Below are positions 22,010 to 34,189 of a stretch of 64,000 nt of DNA, piece by piece; within the stretch, counting starts at the first letter, position 1; each line of letters opens with the position of its first letter. This stretch comes from Sepioteuthis lessoniana (taxonomy: Eukaryota; Mollusca; Cephalopoda; Myopsida; Loliginidae). The translations under genes and the position numbers were made by a program. The stretch lies in NCBI GenBank assembly GCA_963585895.1, contig OY757904.1, positions 65,146,961-65,210,960 of the forward strand, written 5' to 3'. The notes under the pieces are model-generated. The model did no database searches. It was given only the letters and a program-made list of their open reading frames with translations, and was not told the DNA's origin.

Positions 22010-22345
22010 ACGCCATAAAAGCCAAACAACAAACTGACAGAGTGAAAAGAAAAGGAAAGTATCAGACAAACAATTGGATCATGACTGGAAGCTGTATAAT
22101 CTGTCGAGCATAAAGGTGATAGTAATAAGAGTTCTTGGAACTGTCCTCATTTGATTGTAAAGAAGACTAGGAAAAGTGGATTTAAAAGGAAGAATTGCGA
22201 CCATGCAGGTCACAGAAGTGTAAAACTCAGTTACAATTCTAACAAGTGTCTAGTAGACATGAAGACCTTCCTGTCATTCAAACTTCAGGGAAGAATCACC
22301 AGATTAAACTAGTGTGAAAAACTCGCGTGGAATGAAAATAATAGC
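22010..22345 (+). mobile_element. RLE-type LINE, copy D, second half
   Basis: The endonuclease C-terminus resumes here: KVIVIRVLGTV (about 22112-22144), then LGKVDLKGRI (about 22170-22200). It ends CTAGTGTGAAAAACTCG near 22310-22326, matching the 3' end of copies A-C. Together with 20926-21374 it shows one insertion later split by a SINE. Confidence 0.65.
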
Positions 22346-22372
22346 ACTGAGCAAGCGAGTGAGCGAACGAGC

Positions 22373-22374
<2 letters not shown>

Positions 22375-22408
<34 letters not shown>
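22375..22408. repeat. (GA)n array
   Basis: A 34-bp GA run is followed by CA, TA and a second GA-rich block to about 22480. Confidence 0.95.
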
Positions 22409-22412
<4 letters not shown>

Positions 22413-22916
22413 TATATATCTATACAAACACACACACACATATATATATATATTTAGAGAGAGAGAGGGAGAGAGAGAGATAGTTTTTTTAATGTGTGTC
22501 ACTCTAAGGGAAAGCATATTGACTACATTTTCGTTATTTGAAATTTTTAAGCTACAGCATTTATATTCTGATAATATGGCGATCAGGGAAAAATGTTTTA
22601 GCTGTGTTAAAGAGAGCAAGACTAGTAATTTATATGACAGAAAGTGTTCAGCTTGGATATTTTTCTAACTGCCAAAAGTATTTATCATTTGCCCAGTCGC
22701 TTAACTATCTCACTTATTGAATATCAATTTTAGAATATTGTATATACCAATCGTAGACGCATATATGTATATTTTTGTACAGATAATGCCAATAAATAAA
22801 TATGAATTGTTTGTTGTTATTTTTTTTTCTTTTACAGGTAGTGTTAGTATGTTGCCACAACGCACATGTTCAGCGACAACTCTTCTTTACGAGTGAGACT
22901 TAGATATTTTGAAACG

Positions 22917-22919
<3 letters not shown>
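22409..22919. other. Simple repeats then AT-rich DNA
   Basis: CA/TA/GA blocks extend to about 22480, then AT-rich sequence with no recognised feature. Confidence 0.45.

Positions 22920-22971
<52 letters not shown>
22920..22971. repeat. (TA)n array
   Basis: It abuts the left end of a possible MITE. Confidence 0.97.
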
Positions 22972-22975
<4 letters not shown>

Positions 22976-23276
22976 GAGTTTCCTCCTCTTTCGGCAAAAG
23001 GAATAAAAGAAAATAGGAACCCACCATGAAAGGTCGGACCTATGTACGTTTCAGTATAAAAGTGGCCAAATAAATGAGCTCAAGGATAAAATATGAGTTT
23101 AAGATAAGTATTAATGAAGTCTTTGCTAATGGTTAATTAGAATTGTAATTCCTTAAATTGTTTTTAAATCTGAAAAATTACGTTAAAATGTCGGATAGAA
23201 AGTAAATTAGAACCTACGTCTGGTTATTTAACGAAAGAAAAACCGGAATTGGCCGAAAGGAGGAGCAAACTCTTCA
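22972..23276. mobile_element. Possible MITE with 24-25 bp terminal inverted repeats
   Basis: The left end TGAAGAGTTTCCTCCTC (22972 onward, to 22995) matches the inverted right end TGAAGAGTTTGCTCCTCC (23276 leftward to 23252). There is one substitution and one gap over 24-25 bp, and both continue into CTTTCGGC. The interior of about 255 bp is AT-rich and non-coding. I see no clean target duplication beyond the TA context on the left. No second copy was found in the window. Confidence 0.5.
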
Positions 23277-23573
23277 GCCCCTTTCACACCCTTCCCTCCT
23301 GTGTCCATTCTGGTTGTATTCCTTATATCCATTAGGATCTGAACAAGTCCCGTTAAATTTGAAGTTATTGATTCATATCAATACTCATAGCAGGATGGAA
23401 ATAAATTTATGATCCTAAAGTAACTTGATTTTGTATTTCTTAAAGTAATTGTTGCTCTGTGAGGTCAGTTACATTGAGCTCTTTACCTGTCATATTTAAT
23501 TATTCGAAGTTTGAATAATTTAATTGTCCTGACTGAATTATTCCCGACTCCAGATTGACTGGACTGAAGAATA

Positions 23574-23577
<4 letters not shown>
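23277..23577. other. Unique sequence containing a copy of a palindrome arm
   Basis: At 23394-23445 the sequence GGATGGAAATAAATTTATGA, then TCCTAAAGT, and on to TTTCTTAAAG resembles the right arm of the palindrome at 56388-56522. Confidence 0.5.

Positions 23578-23634
<57 letters not shown>
23578..23634. repeat. (TA)n array
   Basis: About 56 bp of TA. Confidence 0.97.
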
Positions 23635-23637
<3 letters not shown>

Positions 23638-24750
23638 CTTTCACCTTTAAATATCTTTGATTAAATATGGCAGGTATTCGGTGTTTGCCTATTTTATCTT
23701 TCATACGTTCAAGTTTTCGTGTGAAACGTTAGACTTTTAGATAAAAAAAAGGAAGGAACCGTATTTTCCCATGCACTTTCTGCTCTAACTATAGCAATCC
23801 ACGTGGAAACGGATAATGTAATGAGAAAAACAAGGAGGAGTAATATACATCTATATAAAGAGTTGAATGAAGAACAATTGAGAAGTGGCTTTAAACACAT
23901 ACATGCTGTATTGTTAAAGTTTTTAAGTAAGTACATATGAGCAGAGGGTAACGCACACTGACAAGTATGATGGATATGACATTAAACTATGAGATAGCGA
24001 TACTCCAGCCCCAGAGATTTGAAAAATTTACTTATTCTCTTCATTGCCGTTACCGTCATGAGCACAGTGACCAGGTGTGATTGTTTATGTTTGGTTCTCT
24101 TTTTATCGGTTAAACTGTTTAATCCTTAATAATACTTGAAAATCTTTAACAGTGTGCAAACAAATGATTAATGTTTAGTAGAATTATTAGTACTTAGAGT
24201 AATGCTTGAAACTATTGAACTCTGTGGGCATAGATTCATTATTGTTAAAGATACATAAAACCCCCATAACTCTATGCAAACAAATGACACGTTTAAAAGT
24301 GTTAACTACAAACAATCTATTCAAAATTAATAAGAGGATTTGGCAATACGTTACCCTAAAGTTTGATATGATATGAAATATAAACGAACGACAAAATAAT
24401 TTAACCCACAAATATTTCACCTCAAAACCATATATATTTTATAAACAATACTAACATTAAGTAACCTAAAAATAATTATATACTATAAAACATGACCAAA
24501 CCATACAAAATCAATACATCAGTTATACAAATTACATATGAAACATTTCTTTAATAATATTGACTCCACCATACTGTAACATTTACTTATTAAAAAAAAA
24601 AAAATCTGTTAGTTAATGACTTTTCGCGTATATCATGCATGTTGTTTACAGGATATGCTCTCAATCTGTACAAAACGTTGGCATGAACTTAGTTGTAAGG
24701 GAATTTTATTTATTATATCTAAAGAATGAAGTAAACGCCTAGCAAGTAGA
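23635..24750. other. Unique AT-rich DNA
   Basis: A GATATGACATTAAACTATGAG segment near 23972 resembles the body of the type IV SINE and may be a small fragment. Otherwise nothing is recognised. Confidence 0.4.
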
Positions 24751-24778
24751 CACGCGCGCACACACACACACACACACA

Positions 24779-24845
<67 letters not shown>
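24751..24845. repeat. Compound (CA)n-(TA)n array
   Basis: CA to about 24779 followed by 64 bp of TA. Confidence 0.97.
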
Positions 24846-24851
<6 letters not shown>

Positions 24852-25834
24852 CTATTTGCGTCTATTAAAATATCCAGATTCTTCAGGCATCTTTTTACAG
24901 TTTTTGAAGGAAAATGATTGGACACAAATTAAGAACCACAAAGGATACAGTAATAAAGAAGTATAATCATTAAATGGTAAAAGGACAGCAGTTTAGGTTC
25001 CACAACCATTTAGTCACAAGCATGAAGGAAAATGTCAAGAGAAGCCTATGGGTACATGCTCCAAATGCCAGACGTTCACATAAAAGCACCGTTAAATGCA
25101 GCGGGAAAATTTGATGATAAAGCGAACACGTTACTTCTGCGTAATCGCACTGATATTCTCAATGATAAATAATTATTAAATAATAAAAATCCTTATTCTA
25201 AAAATATTGCTGGATATATCATATCAGAAACGTTAAAAAAATGAAAAAAATAATAAATGAAAACATGTTTTTGATTTACAGCGATAAATAATTTTAAAAA
25301 AAATGAGATAGTTCAAAGTTTAATCTAAGCGGAAGGTTAAAGTTATTGATCAATTCAGAATTTCATTTAGAAATATCTGTATGTTTTTTAATACATTAAA
25401 TGCATTGATATTTCAATGCACTGGAAAATAAAAAATCAACTTCTTTGATTATTCAAATTGCAGATTTTTAGTATTGAGATTTCCAAATACATGAGTTGTG
25501 TATATGTATGTATGTGTACGTGTGTGCGTGTGTTTGCATTTGTGATGGGTTTTTTTTTTCTGATTTATATAGAGGTTTTTAAAAACAATATCTCTAAAAA
25601 TTTAAAAAAGAAGAAACATGTCCATCATTTCTTTTTAATCAATAGATATGAATGTTTGATTACTTCTTTATCGTTTTTTGCTATCACCCAGAGTCAATTT
25701 AAAATTACCAACGTCTCAAGGTTTTGGTCATTTGATTAATCTCGGTTCATTATTAAATCTATTATCAAATATCTCTGTCTAAAATCTTCCAATACTCACA
25801 GCCAGAATTTTGTAAATGGTTACACAGCCACAGC
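24846..25834. other. Unique AT-rich DNA
   Basis: The open frame at 25458-25739 includes a TATG/TGTG run and has no domain. Confidence 0.4.
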
Positions 25835-25852
25835 CACACACACACACACACA

Positions 25853-25914
<62 letters not shown>
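25835..25914. repeat. Compound (CA)n-(TA)n array
   Basis: CA 25835-25852, TA 25856-25914. Confidence 0.97.
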
Positions 25915-25915
<1 letters not shown>

Positions 25916-26017
25916 TAATGCTATGTTTGGGTTTAGTTTTTTAATTCGTGTCCAATATCTCTTGTTCTTTCACTCTTTCTCGGTCTTTTTTCTTTCTCTT
26001 TTTCACTGTCTCTGTAT

Positions 26018-26018
<1 letters not shown>

Positions 26019-26053
<35 letters not shown>

Positions 26054-26070
26054 ACACAATATATGTATAC

Positions 26071-26112
<42 letters not shown>
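26019..26112. repeat. (CA)n, short TA, then (TG)n
   Basis: CA at 26019-26058, TA/TATG, then TG at 26081-26112. CA and TG are complementary, so the block can fold as a hairpin. Confidence 0.95.
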
Positions 26113-26116
<4 letters not shown>

Positions 26117-27006
26117 GTCTGTTACTAACCGATAATCTCCAGTTTTATACCAGTAATTGGTTTAAATTTTTTGGAGAGTATTTTATTCGAATTCAGGAGC
26201 GTTTTTATGTACTTATTATACAAAAATATTACAATGATTTAAAAAATATTTCTAATAAAACATTTTTCTCCGAGAAAAGCCAAACGCGAATTGTGAAGGT
26301 AAACATTACTTCCGTTTTCCAAGAATGTTACACTTGATTCTTTTCTGCTTTATCACTTTTCTTTCTTTTTTGGTTAATTTAAACCGAGACACTAAACTTT
26401 AAACCATATTTCCTTGGTTCAGAAGTAAGTAAATTTCTTTTTATTCTAAAAACTTATTCTTAATTTTTTTGTTCACTATTGATATCCCATTTATTTTGTT
26501 TTTTAATAAATATTTTATGGTGTGCCTATTATCATGTTGCGAAATATAACCACCCCAAGTTTTTTGTAATTGCACACGTTTTTCAGTAAAAAAAATTAAT
26601 GACCAACATCATAGAAGAAAAAACTTGGACAGGGGCTTTCAAAGGTGAAGATTTCCTCAACCGCGAATTCCTATGATTCCAACAGATATGTCATTTCAAT
26701 TTAAGAGATTGCAATTTCTAATTCGATTGGCATCTACAATCACGATCTGGAAAGCACAGGGACAATATTTAGAGTTTTATGGCTTATATTTACACACTGT
26801 TTGGTTATCGCTTGGGCAATCATATGGTGCCTGTTCCAGAGTCGGCAATCCAGACAATCTCTTTATCTACATGGAAACTGGAACTACGAAAAATATTGTG
26901 TATCCACAAATATTGGAAAATTAAACATATTAGAGACATGCATTTTCTTTTTTTTTCCATTTAAACAAACTGAGCCACAGCAATACGTGGCCAGCTACAG
27001 CTAGCA
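26113..27006. other. Unique AT-rich DNA
   Basis: Open frames at 26673-27004 overlap in several frames and show no recognised domain. Confidence 0.4.
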
Positions 27007-27008
27007 CG

Positions 27009-27061
<53 letters not shown>

Positions 27062-27206
27062 GTGGTATATGTAGATTAAGTTTTTCAGTTCGTGTTCAAT
27101 ATGTCTTTCTATCCCTCTATTTCTCTCTCTTTCTTTCTTCTTTCTTTCTCTCTTTTTCTCTCCACACACACACACACACACACGCATATATATATATATA
27201 TATACA
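27007..27206. repeat. Two CA-TA arrays separated by a CT-rich stretch
   Basis: CA/TA at 27007-27058, CT-rich at about 27105-27160, then CA/TA at 27161-27204. The last ends at the mariner boundary. Confidence 0.93.
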
Positions 27207-27512
27207 CGAGGATCATTTGATACGTTTCCAGGCCTTTTTCGCGTGGGCACTTTTATTGATAGTACACACATAAATCGCTCGTCCCCTTTGAAGTAATCTC
27301 CTCCGGCTGCTATGCACTTGTTGTACCGTTCAAACAACTTTTCCAAGGCCCCATGGAAGTCCTCTTCTGTTAGCTTGTCAATGAACTTCGTCACAGCTTC
27401 TTTCATCTCCGTAATTGTCTCATAATGGCAGCCTCTGACCTTGGGGAATTACCAAAAGTCACATGGAGCAAGGTCTGGACTGTAGGAAGGCTGAGGGACT
27501 GTCTTGATTCCC
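27205..27512 (-). pseudogene. mariner transposase C-terminus
   Basis: Reading on from the stop after VTDYLT, the same frame gives PQPSYSPDLAPCDFW with the third catalytic Asp, then a stop. From about 27406 it continues with MKEAVTKFIDKLTEEDFHGA and ERYNKCIAAGGDYF. The Asp pair DNAP to PDLAPCD keeps the usual mariner spacing. Two stops separate the pieces. The frame then runs into (TA)n and (CA)n arrays, which give the Tyr-Ile and Cys-Val tail. Confidence 0.85.
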
Positions 27513-28065
27513 ATCTAGGTCAAATAGTCTGTGACAAGGATAGAGTTGTATACTGGTGCATTGTCCTGGTGGAAATGCCACTGACCCGATTTAAAGAGTG
27601 CTGGCCTCTTCTGACGGAATATCATCCTGAACACCCTTAAAAACATAACCCTTTGGCCAATCAACTCTGGTGTATTGACTTCCTTACTCCTCCCACCCCT
27701 CTCATCCTCTCTCTCAGACTCCGAGCCTTCCTTGAATCTCTTATACCACTCAAAAGCTGATGCTTGATTCATGCAAGATGCTCCAAAAGAAGTCTGAAGC
27801 ATTCCATACTTTTCTAAGGCATTTTTTATTATTCTAAAGTGTCCTCAAATCAAGATTGCATTTTTGAAATTCACCAACTGTGACAATCAGGCTTTAGTAG
27901 GGTGTATACCAATTCCTGTCATAGGTGTTCATTTGAAGCTGAAATCATAAAAGGTTCAGTCATCTCATAAGACGTATAGCAATAACATACTGAATTTTCA
28001 AGAGCGTACGACAATTGTAAATGCCGGTACGAAAAAAAGTCTTGAAACTTATTGAATACACCACG
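27207..28065 (-). mobile_element. mariner/Tc1-like element, copy 4, best preserved
   Basis: This 859-bp element begins CGAGGATCATTTGATACG and ends CCACG before TA. The ends pair imperfectly over about 28 bp. TA-type arrays lie on both sides. Compared with copies 1-3 the internal junction has lost most of the telomere-type hexamers (a single AACCCT remains, near 27648). This restores one frame across the join. The first catalytic Asp region is still missing, so it could not be autonomous. Confidence 0.92.
27515..27802 (-). pseudogene. mariner transposase fusion frame (N-terminal part joined to catalytic part)
   Basis: The 95-codon frame starts in the DNA-binding half (ASAFEWYKRFKEG, residues about 15-27). 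It passes the ELIGQRVMFLR junction (about 49-59) and enters the catalytic half at RQKRPALFKSGQWHF. There the HQDNAPV motif supplies the second catalytic Asp (about 77-83). It ends at a stop after VTDYLT. Mariner transposases are about 345 residues, so about 140 residues, including the first catalytic Asp, are absent. DNA binding by such a product is conceivable but untested. Confidence 0.82.
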
Positions 28066-28067
28066 TA

Positions 28068-28110
28068 TATATATATGTATATATATATATATTGGGAGAG
28101 AGAGAGAGAG

Positions 28111-28146
<36 letters not shown>
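28068..28146. repeat. (TA)n then (GA)n
   Basis: Interrupted TA at the mariner end is followed by about 50 bp of GA with AAAG interruptions. Confidence 0.95.
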
Positions 28147-28150
<4 letters not shown>

Positions 28151-28481
28151 TCATCAATCTTAGAGAACGATCAATCTTTTATTTTTGTTACATAAAAAAA
28201 AATTAGATAAGGTAAATGAGGCCCAAAACATTTCATTTTTCATTTTTTCTTCAGAACATAGCGTTTCCATAACGTGTTCTTCCGAATTGGGTTGAAGATA
28301 TGTCATCTGTTTTATATGATATATTATTCTAATTATTTTTCATTAATTTCCAAGAAGTCAGAATATTTGGTTATTAAAAATGTAGGTTTTGTCGAGGATA
28401 TATTTTTAGTTTACTGTACATATATTAAATATCATGAAAGGAACTTATTCTAAGTGTGGCGAGATAGTATTTTTAGCTTGG

Positions 28482-28484
<3 letters not shown>

Positions 28485-28548
<64 letters not shown>

Positions 28549-28564
28549 ATATATATATATATAC
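28485..28564. repeat. (TA)n array with a TG interruption
   Basis: About 80 bp. Confidence 0.97.
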
Positions 28565-30920
28565 TATAAGTTCGATGTGGCACTATGTATATGTGGACGC
28601 GTGGGTACATGTGTGTGTTTAAATCTCGGAAAAGGAATATCTGTCTTAATGATCAAAGTTTTGTGGAATATCCAATTTTGCTTTACTGTAAATTAATATA
28701 TTGAAATCAATATAAATGTCCTGAAAAATGTGATTTTTACTCGGCACCTGATTAATCTAATCGACCAGACGAGATGGAAAGATTATTGTGATAGACTGGA
28801 ACTTCGCAAGTACAAACAATTCTCAATTACCATTGTTTAATTTCTTCGATTTTTTTCCTCATTCATAAAACCACAAACATATGACCATTCAATTTGAAAG
28901 ACCGCAGACGAATCCCTCAGTCAATATATAATACACAATTGGAATGACTTACTTAAAATTATTCATAAGCTGTCAACTTGTTTAAATAGATTCCTTAGAG
29001 CGACGGAAAGCATTAACGTCAAATATCTCAATGTCAGTTAAATGTCATCATGTGTGAATTCACCTTTGATAAAAAGAAATTACTTTAGAATCAATCATGT
29101 TTACAAAATAGATGTAGTACAGACAGCAAAAGAGCTTAAATATAAATTTTGATTTCTTGATTATTGACAAATCTATATTGAGTATGTTTTTATAATGGGA
29201 GTTTTATCTGTGAAGAATGATTTGAAAATATTAATAACCTTTTTTTCTGTATGTCCGCAGCTTTGAATAATCAAAGTGCATACTATTTAGGCGCAGTTGG
29301 CCTAATATGGTGCAGTTAACATGAGATTATATTTACCATACAATTACAAATTATCGAAAGAGAAAATTTAGTAAATTTTCAAATATATAATAAAAAAGTA
29401 GACCTTAGATATCAAAGCAACATTTCTTATTTAAATATTGTTCACTTTGTACATCATCGAATAAAGTAATAAACTGGTACTATCTCTGTCATAAGAAATA
29501 TGTAATTTGAACTTTCAAAGATTATTTTGTTCAATTCATTTTTTAACAGTTAGTAAACTATGAAATATATGACGCAAAATATATTTTAATTGCCGAACAT
29601 TTCGTTTTCATAAAATATTCCTAAATTAAACTAAGATAGATGATTAAAATCCATGGTATAATTTTCCCCACGGAATAGAGTAGAAAAGTTTAAGAAATAA
29701 CTTAATTTTATGACAAATATGGGATTCATTGATTAAAAACAAAAAAAAAAAATCACTAAGCAGTTGGTCTGTTTCAGCTTTTATGAGAGTCATTATCTTT
29801 TCAGGCCTTGATTACACAAAATTAAATTAATATTCTTTATCAAAGTAGTTTCAACTTACCAGAATACGAGTTAATGAATCATCTTTGGTGGCTGGAATCT
29901 GCTCATAGGCAATTTCTTATATTTCCGCGATGAATATACAATTGGAATTAAATCAAGAATGTTCGCTGATCATGTCGTTGATTTTATCTACTTTTTTTTT
30001 TCCTGGGGAAAGCCTGGTTCAAATAATAATTTATGAAAATTAATATAGTATACATTATGAAATCATGTAAAGGTATATTTTATGAAGCGGGAATATTCAG
30101 CTATTTAATTAAAAATGATTGTCTCAGTGAAAAAAAAACAACAAACAAAAAAACACAGTGAATTCTCTTTAAGTAAGCTAATTCCATTAGGGTTTTATTT
30201 ATTGCTTAGTTCTAATTGGGATTATAACGACAAATTTACTCTTCCTGTAAATAATTTAAGAATTACTTGTTCCAATAACTTTGGAGTAAAAACTTATTTA
30301 TCTCTAATTTGATGATTCGAAATTTCAAATAAAATATCCTGAGTCACATCATTTTATTTTTTATTTTCAGTGCAATTATTTTACACTAATATGGATGCAT
30401 AGAAATGGCGTAAAATGCACCCGACTACATAGGGTAATTAATCCAATTAAGAAAGCATTGTCTTCTCATCAATGAGGAATAGAAGAAAATATCAAATAAT
30501 CATAGTTTCTACTCTACACAAAAGTAACTTCGTATATCTTCCAAAATTATTTAATAAAATAGATTGTTTTGTGCCAAGCGCATTTGAAATCGTTTATTCG
30601 CTTCTAGTCAGTCTCCAGGGTAGACACTATCTATTGTGGACTTAATCAGATTCAAGCAACATTAGATTTATACAACACATGTAATGACACCGAAATAATA
30701 ATAACAATTTAATTTCGAGTCGAACAAGATAAATAAATAAATAAACCTTCATTGTTGTCACCCTTTGATTAATCTGCCACAAAGAAACTAAGTTTTATTA
30801 CTGTAATTAATTCTTTTTTCTATGTTGGGAAAAGAAAAGGAAAAAATGAATGTTGCTCAAATTTTTATCCTATGAAAAGACACACACACGATTAAAAACA
30901 CACAATCACACCCAAACCTT
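28565..30920. other. Unique AT-rich DNA, 2.4 kb
   Basis: No arrays, transposon ends or convincing coding sequence are seen. It is one of the few long low-repeat blocks. Confidence 0.4.
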
Positions 30921-30969
30921 GCTCTCTCTCTCTCTCTCTCTCTCGATAGATTGATAGATAGATAGATAA
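30921..30969. repeat. (CT)n then (GATA)n
   Basis: A 24-bp CT run is followed by about six GATA/GATT units. Confidence 0.93.
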
Positions 30970-31410
30970 GCATTGATCAATTAAATTCGGTTTCAGAAAA
31001 GCGTGAATTTATGTGAATATATTCCTATTTCTGATTGCAACTCCATTCTCTAATCATAATCCCTATTGACGAAATGCCAACAAATAAAGGATGAGACGCT
31101 CGTTCAACAGCATATTTTGAAGTGTCGATAATAATTATATAATACATTTACGTGCGGGACCGAAAATCAATCTTAAAACGCAATTTAGGTTCAATAAAAG
31201 TTTAAAATTCAAAACCAATATCATTGAGAAACTCATGCTAAAATCGACTAATATAAACATAAAAATCAAATTATTTTAGCAAAGACTGAAAGCCAAAAAG
31301 ATTATGTTGATAATATCAGTATTCTTACTACAAATTAGGGTTAACGTGTCTCAGGTAGGTTTTCATTAGTATAGAATGTGTCGAACCATTCGTTTTGTGT
31401 GTGATAGAAA

Positions 31411-31925
31411 ATGAATATCTTTTATGAACCCAATGCTGGGCCAACGGTGAGCTTTACCAGATTCTGGACAGATGAAGCCCACCGGTCCACGGCCATGATA
31501 GAACAGTTCAGTCAGGAAACTACTGCAACTCATAAACAAGCGTGCCGACTATTGATGAGGGTATTCCAGCCATCGTGTTTCTTTATTTTTGTCTTGTTCT
31601 TCCTGTGTGTATGACCTGCTTAAGAGTTCTCTTATTTAAGAAAACTTGGTCACATCCGTGTCAGGAGCACAGATTTAAACAACCCCAGGGTCTACTAGAG
31701 CTACAATATACTATTCATTATAAGAATGTCGAATCAAAATATAACGCAACGTGGGACCCAAGCATGGTTGTCAAAATCGGCCGGTGCTCTAATAAACAGC
31801 CATGGAGACAAGATGGTAATCCTGCAGATGTTGGCTATTCTTTTTTCAGTTTCACGAACGACGATATACGTAACCACATAATTCAGAGACGCAAACTCAA
31901 AATATTGACTAGGGAAGAAAAATAA
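31411..31925 (+). other. Unassigned overlapping open frames
   Basis: Two overlapping frames occur: 31411-31614 with 67 codons and 31542-31925 with 127 codons. The local base composition is less AT-rich than the surroundings. The longer frame has a hydrophobic start (about residues 10-30) and a charged C-terminal half, with a WDPSMVVKIGRC segment. I recognise no family. A decayed transposon coding segment is the likeliest origin, because an RLE-LINE fragment starts 20 bp downstream. A host exon cannot be excluded. Confidence 0.25.
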
Positions 31926-31944
31926 CTTCTTCTGCATGAAAACT

Positions 31945-32432
31945 TGGTGAGTGGAATTGACAGCAGGAGGAAAATGCTTAGTCGAAGCGAAGATTAAAAG
32001 AGGTATATTCAAGGGAGATGCACAATCGCCATTAATATACGTTATAGGAATAATACCCCTCAACTATGTTCTCGGAAAATGCACAGCCGGGTAACGGTTT
32101 GCAAAAATGAAGACAAATGTAAAACTCTAATACACGCAGGGACCATTCTTGAAGTGAACCCGGGACGACTTTTAACAAATGGATCGGAGAACAAGTAGAC
32201 TAATGACCATGTTGTATAAGGCATTGCATCCCGGAGATTATTCTGACATACTAAATGTGTTAAGAAAAAATAGGGGAATAGGACTTGCCAGAACTGAAGA
32301 CAGCGTTAATGAATCGATACAACGTTTCGAAAACTTCATAGAAAAGCTATAAAGAATACTGAATCTTTTTAATAAAAGCACAAAACAAAGTCATAAGGAT
32401 CAACCATATCAAAGCAATAATCGGTAAGACAG
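31945..32432 (+). mobile_element. RLE-type LINE, copy E, internally deleted
   Basis: Plus-strand pieces of the reverse transcriptase are visible: EAKIKRGIFKGDAQSPL-like at about 31985-32035. Thumb pieces follow (LMTMLYKALHPGD-like near 32200-32240, then GIGLARTEDSVNESIQRF-like near 32275-32330). The YMDD region between them is deleted. It ends against a minus-strand copy at 32433. Confidence 0.75.
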
Positions 32433-34189
32433 CAAGTCTCCTCAAGTCATCAAGATGCTTCTCAGTATTCTGGCCGATCTCAAAAATGCAATAGTTTGGA
32501 TGGTCGCCACTTATCCTCTTATTTCCAGATCCTCCAGACCCTTCGCTAATCCTTTGGTTACTGTACCAAGAGCACCAATTACGATTGGTATAATCGTTGA
32601 TTTCATGTTTCACAGGTTTTTCAATCCCCTAATAACGTCAAGGTTCTTATACTTCTTTTTATTTCTTAAAGTTTTACTGTGGTCAGCCGAGACAGTAAAG
32701 TCAACAGTTCTGCAAGTTCTTTTCTTTTGTTGATAATTATATGGTCTGGTCGTCTGACCAAGATTAAGTGATCCGTTTGTATCTCAAAATTCCAGAGGAG
32801 TATGTGTGTCTGATTTTTTAGACTGATGCTCGGTTACGCATATACCATTAGTTCGTTCAACCAAATTTCAGTTTTTTGCACAATTCCCAGTGGATCACTT
32901 TGTCCACCCAATCATGTCTAGTCTTATATTTTTCTGTTCTGATTTGCTGAATTCGCTTATAATATGATGAATCGTTTCATATCTATTACCATATAACCTC
33001 CATTTGCTGTTTTGATACGTCTCATCAATTCTTGCTTTGATATGATTGGTCCTAATGGCGTTGTTTTGTGCTGCTATAAGAATAGATTCTGTTTCTCTCA
33101 GAAGGTTTCCCTTTCCATGCCAACTCCTTGTTTTCTCGGGTGAGATGTACGTTTTGTTGCTTCTCGTGTCATAAGTATTTTTTCTGGTGGTTGTAATCAG
33201 TCTTCTTAATGCTGGCAATTCCAATTCTGCACTCTTTTCCCGATACATATAGTCCGTCAACGTCATCTCTAGGATGTAATGCCTTATGCATGGTCATTAG
33301 TTTTCTTGCTCTCTTGTTCATTTGTTTAAGGTCTTCTCTGGTCCGATTTAAGAATGGACCCGAATATCTTACGAGGTGGCAGCCCTGCTATTTATCCCAT
33401 TTGATAAGGTTTCTGCTATATAGTTTTGTCTATAGTATCTTTGTACTTCCCTTGAGATATTCTTTCTTAATTTTTTTTATCTTCATTTGTTTGATTGTGT
33501 CATCTTCCAAGACAGATTTTCTTTGCTCCGAGCGTTCTGTTTTTTTTTTCTTTATTTGGTAGTTCGATTCCTTTCATAATGTGTCGTTTCCCACTAGCAT
33601 GGCGCATTTTTTATGCTAAATTTCATTCCTATATCTTAACTGTATTTTTAAGGTATCCATTTTCTTTCGTTGTTGGCAAATATTTTGATGTTGTCGATGT
33701 ACATTAAGTGATTGATCTTTTCTTGCGATTTGTATTCAGCTGTGTATTTCCTGAGAATGTGATTGAGTGGCATCATTGCTATTAGAAATAATAATGGTGA
33801 TAGTTAACCACCCTGAAATATGCCTTTTTTTGATCTTTTCCTCTGCTAGGCTTTTTGATCTTACTGTCAATCCCACTCTCCAGGTTTACATGTTGTTCTC
33901 GATAAACGTCGGGGATTTTATACATTTTGAGACAGTATAATATCTATCTTTGGGGTACTATATCATAATCCTTCTTTTTATCAATCCTGGTCATAGCAAT
34001 ATTTTTTCGTCTTGTTTTACTCTTGCTATGGATGTGTTGATCGATGGATAGTAGTTCTCCCGTGCCTTTGGTACTCTTACAGTATCTTTTCTGTTCCTTG
34101 GGGAACAGTCCATGGCTCATCAGTGATTACGAGATCGCCTACGTAATTTGTGACATTATTATTCTCCACATCATTGGTAGGCACGTTAT
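32433..34189 (-). mobile_element. RLE-type LINE, copy F
   Basis: This minus-strand copy of about 1.75 kb begins with the endonuclease C-terminus (frame 32347-32613). It passes the C2HC finger region near 32960-33010, then thumb segments (33209-33400). The reverse-transcriptase catalytic box follows near 33693-33720, where it reads YIDN instead of YMDD. A FPEEQK-type block lies near 34095-34115. Its 3' end abuts copy E in opposite orientation, forming an inverted junction. Confidence 0.8.
32895..33266 (-). pseudogene. RLE-LINE linker and C2HC finger remnant
   Basis: The 123-codon frame includes KTRSWHGKGNLLRETESILI (about residues 45-64) and NNAIRTNHIKARIDETYQNS (about 70-89). The finger is damaged: the second Cys of CRLCG has become Tyr (WRLYG). 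The half-site HHIISE is retained, but the final Cys is now Phe. Zinc binding would be lost. Confidence 0.8.

Noticed and set aside
26041-26112. CA-TG hairpin as a regulatory RNA
   Set aside because: The complementarity follows automatically from neighbouring CA and TG arrays; nothing else suggests a transcribed RNA.
25948-26337. 129-codon frame with His-Thr and Cys-Val runs
   Set aside because: It spans (CA)n and (TG)n arrays and continues into AT-rich sequence without a domain.
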